Source: Streptomyces rugosispiralis
GTDB taxonomy: Bacteria > Actinomycetota > Actinomycetes > Streptomycetales > Streptomycetaceae
NCBI RefSeq assembly: GCF_024505145.1
Contig: NZ_JANIAA010000001.1
Span: 186,001-250,000 of the forward strand
Length of the DNA stretch: 64,000 nucleotides
Direction of reading: 5' to 3'
In this document: in pieces, positions 1 through 31,164 of the stretch
Layout: each line of letters opens with the position of its first letter
How positions within the stretch are numbered: position 1 is the first letter of the stretch
Notes under the pieces: generated by a model
The model's input: the letters and a program-made list of their open reading frames with translations, nothing else
Told to the model about the DNA's origin: nothing
Databases searched by the model: none
Program-made: the position numbers and the translations under genes

Positions 1-510
1 GAGCGCGTAGTTGCTGGCCGAGCAGGCGGTGGACAGGGTCACCGCCTCACCCGTGAGACGGAGTTCCTGGTTGACGGCGGCGGCCAGCCGGGAGGCCGGG
101 ACCTGGGCCGCGTACGCGGGGGTGACCTCGGCCAGTCCGCTGTGCACCCACTCGGCGGTGAGCGCCTCGATGACCTGGGACTCCCCGCTGGTGGTGCCGA
201 TGCTGGAGCCGGCGGCGGCGCCCGCGAGCACCTTCTCGTCAATTCCGGCGTCCTCGACGGCCAGCCGCGCCGCCGCCGCCGCGAACAGGCTGGTGCGGCC
301 CCATTCGGCGGTGGAGAGGGTGCGCAGCAGCGCCTTGGGGTCGAAGTCGGGGACCTCACCGGCCATGTAGTGCGGGAAGCCGGAGGAGTCGAAGCTGGAG
401 ATGGCGGAGATGCCACTGGTGCCGGCGCGCAGGGCCCGGCCGAACGCCGTGACACCGGTGCCGATGCTGGAGACCGGGCCGAGCCCGGTGATGACGACCC
501 GTCGGTTCAT
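1..510 (-). CDS. Beta-ketoacyl-ACP synthase (KAS II / type II PKS ketosynthase), 5' part
   Basis: This is the N-terminal 170 residues of a ketosynthase; the rest lies beyond the left edge. It starts MNRRVVITGLGPVSSIG, the typical FabF opening, and reaches TLSTACSASN near residue 163, which contains the active-site Cys of the condensing-enzyme family. It would therefore be a catalytic KS and not a chain-length factor, whose Cys is usually replaced. It should extend an ACP-bound acyl chain with malonyl-ACP in the cytoplasm. It lies 5 bp after the ACP gene and in the same transcription unit as two FabZ-like dehydratases and a FabG reductase, so a role in building the acyl starter of the peptide is inferred. 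A partner chain-length factor could lie to the left. The His residues of the active site are outside the window. Confidence 0.9.
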   Translation of the reverse strand, partial: MNRRVVITGLGPVSSIGTGVTAFGRALRAGTSGISAISSFDSSGFPHYMAGEVPDFDPKALLRTLSTAEWGRTSLFAAAAARLAVEDAGIDEKVLAGAAAGSSIGTTSGESQVIEALTAEWVHSGLAEVTPAYAAQVPASRLAAAVNQELRLTGEAVTLSTACSASNYAL

Positions 511-515
511 GCTGA

Positions 516-773
516 TCAGTCCTGCCAGCCGGCCTGCGTGGCCACGACGTCGTGGACCGCCTTGAGGTTCTCCATCCGCGGCAGCTCGGACTGCGGGATG
601 TCGATCTTGTACTTCTTCTCGATCCGGGCCAGGATCTCGATCGCCCGCAGCGAGTCCGCCTCGTGCTCCTCCACGAACGAACCGGTCTCGGTGATCTCCT
701 CCGGCTCGACCTCGAGTACCTCGGCGACGATCTCGCGCAGCTCGTCCAGATGCTTCTCACGCGCTTCGGACAT
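516..773 (-). CDS. Acyl carrier protein (copy 1)
   Basis: An 85-residue acyl carrier protein starting MSEAREKHLDELREIV. The start is set by AGGAGA about 6 nt upstream; a longer in-frame start at 854 lacks such a site and adds an unrelated tail. The phosphopantetheine attachment Ser is in EADSLRAIEI, the DSL form of the usual motif. It should carry the growing acyl chain for the ketosynthase, FabG and FabZ-like enzymes of this unit. It is almost identical in protein and DNA to a second ACP at 5299-5556; the visible differences are at the N-terminus and a few positions near the C-terminus, such as PRMEN against PQMEN. Confidence 0.93.
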   Translation of the reverse strand: MSEAREKHLDELREIVAEVLEVEPEEITETGSFVEEHEADSLRAIEILARIEKKYKIDIPQSELPRMENLKAVHDVVATQAGWQD

Positions 774-850
774 GGGATTTCTCCTGAATCTGGCGGGGAC
801 GGGGGCGGCTGGCAAAAGCCTGTGGGCGGGGTTGGGGGCGTGCGGAAGGG

Positions 851-1333
851 TCATGAGCCGGTACCGGCGGCGAGCTCCTCGCGCACGACGGCGAGGACCG
901 AGCCGAGGGTGGCGATGCGGCGGTCGCCCACCCAGGTCTCACCACGCATGAACGCGTTGTCGCCGATGAGCTGGTCGATCTCCACGGTGTGGCGCAGCAC
1001 ATCGCCGGGGTAGGCGCTGCCGGTGATCGTCACATCGCGGGCGGAGCCGAAGATGAGGGTGCCCTCGCGCCGCTCCCCGGACGTGGCGGCCGAGTACAGC
1101 CACAGCACGGCGCCGGTCTGGCCGAACGACTCGACGAGCAGGGAGGACGGGTAGGCGTAGGCGGAGCCCTGGAGGTTCTCGTCCAGCCCGGCGTAGCAGG
1201 GTTCGCTGCCGGTCACGGTCTTGGTGGCGACGATGCGCACCCCGGGTTCGAGGTCCAGGACGCGGTCCACGAGCAGAACGGGGTGGCGGTGCGGCAGGAT
1301 GCGCCGGATGTCGGCGTGTTCAAGCGTGGTCAT
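851..1333 (-). CDS. FabZ-like hotdog dehydratase subunit lacking the catalytic His
   Basis: A 160-residue FabZ-type hotdog protein. The N-terminal LPHRHPVLLVDRV and the later LLVESFGQTG (with the family Glu) match FabZ. The stretch that normally reads GHFP..PI.PGV, which carries the catalytic His, is instead YAGLDENLQGSAYAYPSS, with no His. It overlaps the next gene upstream, another FabZ-like protein that keeps the His, by 14 bp. In highly reducing type II PKS systems such as ishigamide (Iga13-Iga16) the dehydratase is a heterodimer of two such proteins, so this is inferred to be the non-catalytic or partly catalytic partner. Substrate would be a beta-hydroxyacyl-ACP. A GGAGGG ribosome site precedes the ATG. 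Confidence 0.85.
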   Translation of the reverse strand: MTTLEHADIRRILPHRHPVLLVDRVLDLEPGVRIVATKTVTGSEPCYAGLDENLQGSAYAYPSSLLVESFGQTGAVLWLYSAATSGERREGTLIFGSARDVTITGSAYPGDVLRHTVEIDQLIGDNAFMRGETWVGDRRIATLGSVLAVVREELAAGTGS

Positions 1334-1754
1334 CGCCGTCCCTCCGGTCGATGCGCAGTTCGAGGGTCATCCGGGCGGACAGGGCGCCGTCGCCGCGGTG
1401 GCAGCGGACCTTGGCCCGCACCGCCGTGGGTGTGTCATCGTGTTCGGTCAGATCGCAGCCGATGCGCAGGGTGTCCCCGGGCAGGAGCGGGGCCGCGAAG
1501 CTGATCGAGGTGATGGTGGCCAGTTCGGCGACCGCACCCGGGCCGTGCCGTTCGGTGGCCCAGTGGCGGATGGCCTGGTGGACGGATTCGAGGGTGAACA
1601 CGCCCGGGTAGATGGTGAAGTCCGGGTAGTGGCCGGCGAGATACGGGTCGTCGCCGGTGATCCGCTTGACCGCCTCCACCCGTGCGCCGGCCGGGGCGTC
1701 CGCGATGTCCACCGTGTCGACCGCGGTGAGCGGGGCGGCGAACCGGCGGCTCAC
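1320..1754 (-). CDS. FabZ-like hotdog dehydratase, catalytic subunit
   Basis: A 144-residue hotdog protein with DDPYLAGHYPDFTIYPGV followed by LESVHQ, matching the FabZ/FabA catalytic region: the His of GHYP and the Glu of LES are both present. It lacks the usual N-terminal HRxPFLLVDR segment, which is found in the neighbouring partner encoded at 851-1333. The GTG start overlaps the fabG-like stop in a GTGA, so the genes are translationally coupled. The likely role is dehydration of beta-hydroxyacyl-ACP to the trans-2-enoyl form, as a heterodimer with its neighbour (inference). Confidence 0.85.
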   Translation of the reverse strand: MSRRFAAPLTAVDTVDIADAPAGARVEAVKRITGDDPYLAGHYPDFTIYPGVFTLESVHQAIRHWATERHGPGAVAELATITSISFAAPLLPGDTLRIGCDLTEHDDTPTAVRAKVRCHRGDGALSARMTLELRIDRRDGDDHA

Positions 1755-2491
1755 AGGACGATGCCCCCGTCGACCTGGAGGATCTGCCCGGTGATGTAGC
1801 CCGCCCGGTCGGACACCAGGAACGACACCAGTTCGGCCACGTCCCCGGGGGTGCCGAAGCGGCGCATGGGGACGAGTTCCATCGCCTGGGCGCGCACCTT
1901 GTCGGTGAGGCCCGCCGTCATGTCGGTCTCGATGAATCCGGGGGCGACGACATTGACCCGCAGGCCGTAGGGGGCCAGCTCCTTGGCCAGCGCCTTGCTC
2001 ATGCCGTTGATACCGGCCTTGGCGGCGGAGTAGTTCGTCTGCGCCTTGTTGCCGTAGACACCGGCCACCGAGGAGACGTTGACGATGACGCCCCGCTTGC
2101 GCTTCATGAAGCCGAACGCCATCGACCGGCAGAAGTTGAAGACACCGGTCAGGCTGGCGTCGATGACGGCGTCCCAGTCCTCCACCGGCATCAGCACGAG
2201 GGGGTTGTCGCGGACGATGCCGGCCGAGTTGACGAGGGTGTCGATGGGGCCGAGGTCGGCCTCGGCCTCCTTGATGAAGGACTGCACGGCCTCGAAGTCC
2301 GCGACGTCACAGGGCGCGTGGAAGCAGCGCACGCCCAGCTCGCGGATCCGCTCGGCGGTCTCCTCGGCGCGCTCCTTCTCGCTGCGGTAGCAGAACGCGA
2401 CGTCCATTCCGTCCTGGGCGAGGCGGAGGGCGACGCTCGCGCCGATACCGCGCGATCCCCCGGTGACAAGGGCACGGCGTTGTGTGGACAT
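1751..2491 (-). CDS. 3-oxoacyl-ACP reductase (FabG-type SDR)
   Basis: A 246-residue short-chain dehydrogenase starting MSTQRRALVTGGSRGIGASV. It has the TGGSRGIG cofactor motif, NSAGI, the catalytic Ser in VSSVAGVYG, and Tyr/Lys in NYSAAKAG. It ends in ITGQILQVDGGIVL, typical of FabG. It should reduce beta-ketoacyl-ACP with NADPH and works between the ketosynthase and the two dehydratase subunits of the same unit. An open frame runs upstream to 3487, but the family start is at 2491. The gene is separated from the upstream sbnB-like gene by a 33-bp tandem repeat tract. Confidence 0.93.
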   Translation of the reverse strand: MSTQRRALVTGGSRGIGASVALRLAQDGMDVAFCYRSEKERAEETAERIRELGVRCFHAPCDVADFEAVQSFIKEAEADLGPIDTLVNSAGIVRDNPLVLMPVEDWDAVIDASLTGVFNFCRSMAFGFMKRKRGVIVNVSSVAGVYGNKAQTNYSAAKAGINGMSKALAKELAPYGLRVNVVAPGFIETDMTAGLTDKVRAQAMELVPMRRFGTPGDVAELVSFLVSDRAGYITGQILQVDGGIVL

Positions 2492-2582
2492 GGGAATTAC
2501 CTCGTGGGTCGGGTCCGGATACGGGTCAGTGGGTGGTACGGGACGGCGGGGCACGAGCGAGGGGCGCCCACCGGCGGGTGAC

Positions 2583-2714
2583 CGCTCACCAGCGGTGGCG
2601 CCCACCGGCGGGTGGCACTCACCGGCGGTGGCGCTCACCAGCGGGTGGCACTCACCGGCGGTGGCGCTCACCAGCGGGTGGCACTCACCGGCGGTGGCGC
2701 TCACCAGCGGGTGG
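2583..2714. repeat. 33-bp tandem repeat between sbnB-like and fabG-like genes
   Basis: Three exact 33-bp units lie at 2616-2648, 2649-2681 and 2682-2714, and a diverged fourth at 2583-2615. Each unit contains CACCGGCGGTG, a short palindrome, and is itself two similar half-units that share GAGYGCCACC on the minus strand. The right-most unit covers the last codons and the stop of the sbnB-like gene. The unit is a multiple of three. Confidence 0.9.
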
Positions 2715-3708
2715 TCTCGCCGAAGAACCCCTCGATGGCGGTGGCCTCGTTCTCCTCCAGGGCGGCCCGGTGCACGAACGCGCCGACGGCGAGGTCGAGC
2801 ACGCCGAGGCCGAAGGGCGAGAAGATGACGGGCCGGTCGGGGGCCACCTTCCGACGGCCGCGGATCACATCCGCGAGGGTGCCGTTGATGAACTCCCGGT
2901 GGCCGAACTTCTGCTCGGCCAGATGCGGCGAGGTGTTGGCCGTGAGGCAGTGGTCGATGTCGTCCAGGATGTTGTGGGCGCCCGCGATGATCTCCGGGTC
3001 GATGTCCCGCAGGGAGATGTTGAGGACGATCTGGCCGGGGGCGAAGGTGCCCGGCCGGGTGATGTAGGGCTCTCCCGCCGTGGTGGCGAGCACCACCACA
3101 TCGGCCTCCGCGATCGCCTTGTCCCGCTCGGGGGCGACGCTCGCACGGTGGCCGAGGGTGCCGGACGCGTACCCGGTGAGCGATTCGGCGTAGCGCGGGT
3201 CCCGGTCGTGCACCAGCACCTCGTCGAACTGCCAGTCGCGGTCGGTGAAGAACTCCAGGATGTTGCGGGCGATGATGCCCGCGCCGATGACCAGGATCCG
3301 CCGGGCGGTCCGCGATCCGTGCAGCGTCTCGGCGGCGAGCACGGCGGAGGCCGCGGTGCGGGCGGCGCTGATCTGGGCGGCTTCGAGGCAGGCGAACGGA
3401 TAGCCGGTCTCGTAGTCGTTGAGCAGCAGGACCGCCGAGGCACGCGGCACCGAGCGCTCGATATTGCCGGGGAAGCTGGCGATCCACTTGATGCCGGCGA
3501 CCGAGTGCGCACCGCCCAGATAGGCGGGCAGGGCGATGATGCGGCTGTCCGGCTTGTCGGGGAAGCGCAGGAAGTAACTGTTGGGATTGACCGAGTCGCC
3601 CAGGTCATGGGTGAGATAGGTGTCCCGTACCTGGTCGACGATTTCCGACCGGGAGCGGCCGATCACACGGCGGGCGGTTTCGCCGCTGACGACGTGGAAG
3701 TCGAACAT
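2701..3708 (-). CDS. sbnB: SbnB-like N-(1-amino-1-carboxy-2-ethyl)glutamate dehydrogenase
   Basis: A 335-residue member of the ornithine cyclodeaminase/mu-crystallin family, starting MFDFHVVSGETARRVI. It shows the NAD-binding stretch ILVIGAGIIARNILEFF near the middle and the family's DIDHCLTA segment. In staphyloferrin B biosynthesis SbnB oxidatively cleaves N-(1-amino-1-carboxy-2-ethyl)-glutamate to L-2,3-diaminopropionate and 2-oxoglutarate. The SbnA-like gene is directly upstream with a 1-bp gap, the arrangement seen in Dap pathways of siderophores and peptides. It should supply L-Dap to an A domain of the adjacent NRPS. Its final codons form part of a 33-bp tandem repeat that continues past the stop. 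Confidence 0.9.
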   Translation of the reverse strand: MFDFHVVSGETARRVIGRSRSEIVDQVRDTYLTHDLGDSVNPNSYFLRFPDKPDSRIIALPAYLGGAHSVAGIKWIASFPGNIERSVPRASAVLLLNDYETGYPFACLEAAQISAARTAASAVLAAETLHGSRTARRILVIGAGIIARNILEFFTDRDWQFDEVLVHDRDPRYAESLTGYASGTLGHRASVAPERDKAIAEADVVVLATTAGEPYITRPGTFAPGQIVLNISLRDIDPEIIAGAHNILDDIDHCLTANTSPHLAEQKFGHREFINGTLADVIRGRRKVAPDRPVIFSPFGLGVLDLAVGAFVHRAALEENEATAIEGFFGETTRW

Positions 3709-3709
3709 G

Positions 3710-4714
3710 TCAGCCTTTCAGAAGCAGTGAGCCGTCGGCGTCCGGATGGTCGTCCGCGCCCGCCGGGATCAGGGCCTGGTGTCCGAAGCGTTCCTCGACC
3801 CAGGCGTCGTTGTAGATGGTGTTGAGGTAGCGGTCCCCGGTGTCGGGGGCGATGGCCACCACGGTGGATCCGGGCGGCAGCGCCGGACCCCTGCGCACCA
3901 CGGCCGCCAGGACCGAGCCGGTGGAGCCGCCGGTGGCGATGCCCCGGCTGCTGGCGATGGTGCGGCACATGCGGACCGCCTCGGCCTCGGGGACGATGAC
4001 GATGTCGTCGACGAGCCGGGGGTCGCACAGTTCGGGCTTGCGGCTGGCGCCAAGACCGGGGAGATGCCGCTTGCCGGGCGGGTAGCCGAAGGTGACGGAT
4101 CCGGCGGTGTCCACCGCGACGATCCGGGTGCGCGGGGAGTGTTCGCGGAAGTGGGCCGCGCAGCCCATCAGGGTGCCGGTGGTGCCGGCGCCGACGAACA
4201 GGTGGTCGACCTCGGGGACCTCGTCGAGGATGGCGGCGGCGGTGCGGTCCCGGTGGATCCGGGGGTTGGCCTCGTTGGCGTACTGGTTCGGCCAGAACAG
4301 GGCGGGGTCATCCCGCAGCCGGTCGTGGATGTAGTCGATCCTCGACTGCAGATATCCGCCGTTGGCGTCCTTCTTGTCGACGACCACCACCCGGGCCCCG
4401 AAGGTCCGGATCAGGGCCGCGTTCTGCGGCGAGGTGTTCGGGTCGGTGACACAGGTGAAGCGGTAGCCCCTGGCGGCGCACACGGAGGCGAGCGCCACTC
4501 CCAGGTTGCCCGAGGACGATTCGATGATGTGGCCGCCGGGTCTGAGCAGATTCCACCGCTCGGCGTCCTCGACGAGTCCGATGGCGGTCTTCAGTTTGAT
4601 CGAACCGGCCGGATTGAATCCCTCGATCTTGAGCAGGAGCCTGATATCGGGGACGAGTCCATCGATCCGCAGGAAGACACGGTCGAAGACCAGGTCCTGC
4701 GCGCTGTCGTACAT
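3710..4714 (-). CDS. sbnA: SbnA-like 2,3-diaminopropionate synthase (PLP, cysteine synthase fold)
   Basis: A 334-residue PLP enzyme of the cysteine synthase family. It has NPAGSIKLKTA, with the PLP Lys in SIK, followed by ESSSGNLGVALA, GAGTTGTLMG, and a C-terminal SRGIATGGSTGSVLAAV. SbnA condenses O-phospho-L-serine with L-glutamate to give the substrate of SbnB. The start ATG at 4714 is preceded by GGAGG and overlaps the stop of the upstream membrane protein gene (TGATG); a longer open frame to 4987 is not family-like. Together with the next gene it forms an L-Dap supply pair. Confidence 0.92.
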   Translation of the reverse strand: MYDSAQDLVFDRVFLRIDGLVPDIRLLLKIEGFNPAGSIKLKTAIGLVEDAERWNLLRPGGHIIESSSGNLGVALASVCAARGYRFTCVTDPNTSPQNAALIRTFGARVVVVDKKDANGGYLQSRIDYIHDRLRDDPALFWPNQYANEANPRIHRDRTAAAILDEVPEVDHLFVGAGTTGTLMGCAAHFREHSPRTRIVAVDTAGSVTFGYPPGKRHLPGLGASRKPELCDPRLVDDIVIVPEAEAVRMCRTIASSRGIATGGSTGSVLAAVVRRGPALPPGSTVVAIAPDTGDRYLNTIYNDAWVEERFGHQALIPAGADDHPDADGSLLLKG

Positions 4715-5241
4715 CAATTTCCTCCGCGCCTTTCCGGGCGCCGCGGATGGTTCATGACATAGGTCCGGGTGGCGAGGAAGAGCAGGACTCCCCACACCAG
4801 GAACGACATGTCCCAGACGAACAGGCGCCACAGCAGCGGCTTCCACTCGACGGGGTCGGACGGAGTGAGCACGCCGGACGCCACCAGAAGCAGGCTGCCG
4901 ACCTGCAGGGCGCCGTAGACGGTCAGCAGCGCCGCGCCGCCCCAGCCCGCGAGAAGCATCAGCGGGCGGGGGACGACGCGGCCCCACGGCCGGACGAGCG
5001 ACAACGAGAACAGACCGCCCGCCACCTTGAGCGCGCCGGTGATCCAGACGACCGTGATGAAGCCGGAGTTCCGGCGTTCCGCCATCCGCTGGATCGCGCC
5101 GCCCAGGGTGTCGAGGCCGAAGGTGCCCCCGGCCGCCCAGTAGAAGCTGAACAGGCCGAAGGCGATGGCCAGTACCGCGGCCGTGTGTCCGGCCCAGGCC
5201 ATCTGTCGGCCCCCGGTGTCCCGGGCTGTTGGAGCATTCAT
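4714..5241 (-). CDS. DUF3995-like integral membrane protein
   Basis: A 175-residue protein with about four membrane segments: VLAIAFGLFSFYWAAGG near residue 22, ITVVWITGALKVAGG near 62, LMLLAGWGGAALLTVYGALQ near 93, and MSFLVWGVLLFLATRTYV near 144. The YWAAGG motif is typical of DUF3995 proteins, whose function is not known. It is translationally coupled to the SbnA-like gene (TGATG) and lies after the second ACP gene, so it is cotranscribed with the peptide genes. No transport or enzyme motif was seen. Confidence 0.8.
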   Translation of the reverse strand: MNAPTARDTGGRQMAWAGHTAAVLAIAFGLFSFYWAAGGTFGLDTLGGAIQRMAERRNSGFITVVWITGALKVAGGLFSLSLVRPWGRVVPRPLMLLAGWGGAALLTVYGALQVGSLLLVASGVLTPSDPVEWKPLLWRLFVWDMSFLVWGVLLFLATRTYVMNHPRRPERRGGN

Positions 5242-5298
5242 GTCGGTGGTCCGCTTTCTTCCCTCGTGACGTCGTCGTCGCCGTGGTGTGCGAAGGGG

Positions 5299-5556
5299 TC
5301 AGTCCTGCCAGCCGGCCTGCGCGGCCACGACGTCGTAGACCGCCTTGAGGTTCTCCATCTGGGGCAGCTCGGACTGCGGGATGTCGATCTTGTACTTCTT
5401 CTCGATCCGGGCCAGGATCTCGATCGCCCGCAGCGAGTCCGCCTCGTGCTCCTCCACGAACGAACCGGTCTCGGTGATCTCCTCCGGCTCGACCTCGAGC
5501 ACCTCGGCGACGATCTCGCGCAGCTCGTCCAGGTGCTGCTCACGCGTTTCGGACAT
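5299..5556 (-). CDS. Acyl carrier protein (copy 2)
   Basis: An 85-residue ACP starting MSETREQHLDELREIV, with the phosphopantetheine Ser in EADSLRAIEI. It is a near copy of the ACP at 516-773; even the DNA is almost unchanged over most of its length. It lies between the MbtH gene and the DUF3995-like gene. One ACP may serve chain extension and the other hand the finished acyl chain to the starter C domain, or the pair may raise dosage; the sequence does not decide. A recent duplication or gene conversion is likely. Confidence 0.93.
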   Translation of the reverse strand: MSETREQHLDELREIVAEVLEVEPEEITETGSFVEEHEADSLRAIEILARIEKKYKIDIPQSELPQMENLKAVYDVVAAQAGWQD

Positions 5557-5625
5557 GGTGTGCTCCTTCGGGGTGTGTTTCTCGGGTGGGTGTTCTTCTG
5601 GTGCGAGGGGGTGGTTCGTGGGCCG

Positions 5626-5841
5626 TCAGGAGGCCGCGTCCATGGCCTCGACGAGGCTCTTGGGACGCATGTCGGTCCAGTTCTCGTTGATGTGGTCCAG
5701 GCAGGCCTGGCGCCCGTCGGGGCCGTGGACGCCTGTCCAGCCGGCCGGGACCTCGGCGAAGACCGGCCACAGGGAGTGCTGGCCCTCGTCGTTGACCAGC
5801 ACCAGATACCTGGCGTCCGCGTCGTCGAAGGGGTTGCTCAT
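5626..5841 (-). CDS. MbtH-like protein
   Basis: A 71-residue MbtH family protein starting [20 protein letters not shown]. The family signature [19 protein letters not shown] and the C-terminal [13 protein letters not shown] are present with the expected Trp residues. MbtH proteins bind NRPS A domains and are often needed for their folding or activity. It begins 27 bp after the stop of the second NRPS gene, so it is very likely cotranscribed and serves both NRPS proteins. Confidence 0.96.
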   Translation of the reverse strand: MSNPFDDADARYLVLVNDEGQHSLWPVFAEVPAGWTGVHGPDGRQACLDHINENWTDMRPKSLVEAMDAAS

Positions 5842-5868
5842 CTCTCGTCTCTCTTCCGTGGAGGGGTC

Positions 5869-30089
<24,221 letters not shown>

Positions 30090-30126
30090 GGTTCATCCGT
30101 CCTGATCGGGCGATGGCGCATCGATA

Positions 30127-30229
30127 ATGAATCGAGTGGGGCGCATGATTCATTCAACGCGACAAATTCGGAAGTCAACTACATCTCGGCAAGCCAACGG
30201 AAGTGAAATGGAATTCCGTTACGAGATGT
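30127..30229. promoter_or_regulatory. Inverted repeats upstream of the first NRPS gene
   Basis: The 275-bp gap between the exporter permease and the NRPS start is less GC-rich than its surroundings and holds two symmetric elements. One is ATGAATC (30127-30133) facing GATTCAT (30147-30153). The other is nested: outer arms ACATCTCG (30181-30188) and CGAGATGT (30222-30229), inner arms AACGGAA (30196-30202) and TTCCGTT (30214-30220). On the minus-strand transcript the nested element folds as an 8-bp lower and 7-bp upper stem. There is no U-tract, so an operator, attenuator or processing site is more likely than a terminator. Function is inferred. Confidence 0.5.
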
Positions 30230-30364
30230 CGATCCGCAAGAGAAATACCAAGCGGGGCACGCCTGAATTCTCGGCGCCGGCCTGCGGAATGGCGGTGGGG
30301 ACGGAAAACCCGGCGCGAGGGCTCCACGCACATTCCGGGCGGGCCCGTGCGGGCCCGCGGTGCC

Positions 30365-31153
30365 TCAGCGGGCGGCGGCCTTGCGATAGGCGCCGACGGC
30401 GGCGGGGACGACGATGGCGAGCAGCAGCGCGATCAGCGCCAGGGACAGCGGGATGGGGTACTGGACGGGCAGGGCGCTCTTGCCGGTGCCGGTCGAGGTG
30501 TTGCCGAAGAGTTCGCGGCAGGCGGCCACCACGGCGCTCACCGGGTTCCACTCGCACAGCAGCCGCAGCCAGCCCGGCAGTCCGTCCAGCGGAATGAAGG
30601 CGTTGGAGAGGAAGGTGAGCGGCATGACCAGCATGAACGCGATGGAGTTGACCGCCTCGGCGCTGCGGGCCAGCAGCCCGATGAGCGCGCCCAGCCAGGA
30701 CATGGCGTATCCGAGCAGCAGCAGGATACCGAATCCGGCGATGGCCTTGGGGATGCCCTGGTGCACCCGCCAGCCGATGAGGTATCCGACGACGGCCATC
30801 GCGACACAGGCGATCACGGCGAGCGCCACGTCGGAGAGGGTGCGCCCGATCAGCACGGCCGACCGGGACATGGGGAGGGAGCGGAAGCGGTCGACCACTC
30901 CGTTGTCGAGGTCTCCGGCGACACCCAGCGCGGTGTTGCCCACGTTGGTGAGCATCATCTGGGTGAAGATGCCGGCCATCAGATACGAGCGGTAGTCGCT
31001 GCCCGGCACGGAGATCGCGCTGCCGAACAGCACGCCGAAGACGATCACGTACGCGACCGGCATCAGCGTCACGCTGAGGAGCTTCTCCGGGATACGGGCC
31101 AGATGCCGCATATGGCGGCCGAACAGTGCGGAGACGTCGCTGACGAGTTCCAT
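30365..31153 (-). CDS. ABC-2 type exporter permease (DrrB-like)
   Basis: A 262-residue integral membrane protein starting MELVSDVSALFGRHMRHLAR. It has about six membrane segments, for example LMPVAYVIVFGVLFGS, ALAVIACVAMAVVGYLI and ALIALLLAIVVPAAVGAY. The segment SAFIPL-like NAFIPLDGLPGWLR and VNSIAFMLVMPLTFLS match ABC-2 permeases of the daunorubicin-resistance type. It lies 11 bp after the ATPase gene and forms the exporter with it. Being encoded just upstream of the NRPS genes, it probably exports the lipopeptide or gives self-resistance. An open frame extends to 31594 but overlaps the ATPase gene, so the ATG at 31153 is used. Confidence 0.92.
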   Translation of the reverse strand: MELVSDVSALFGRHMRHLARIPEKLLSVTLMPVAYVIVFGVLFGSAISVPGSDYRSYLMAGIFTQMMLTNVGNTALGVAGDLDNGVVDRFRSLPMSRSAVLIGRTLSDVALAVIACVAMAVVGYLIGWRVHQGIPKAIAGFGILLLLGYAMSWLGALIGLLARSAEAVNSIAFMLVMPLTFLSNAFIPLDGLPGWLRLLCEWNPVSAVVAACRELFGNTSTGTGKSALPVQYPIPLSLALIALLLAIVVPAAVGAYRKAAAR

Positions 31154-31164
31154 GGCGCCTCGCC

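Noticed and set aside
2583..2714. Possible CRISPR array
   Set aside because: Units are directly adjacent with no spacers, and no cas genes are near.
3710..4987. Longer SbnA-like protein starting at 4987
   Set aside because: The extra N-terminus is the shadow of the DUF3995-like gene; the ATG at 4714 has a ribosome site and gives the family length.
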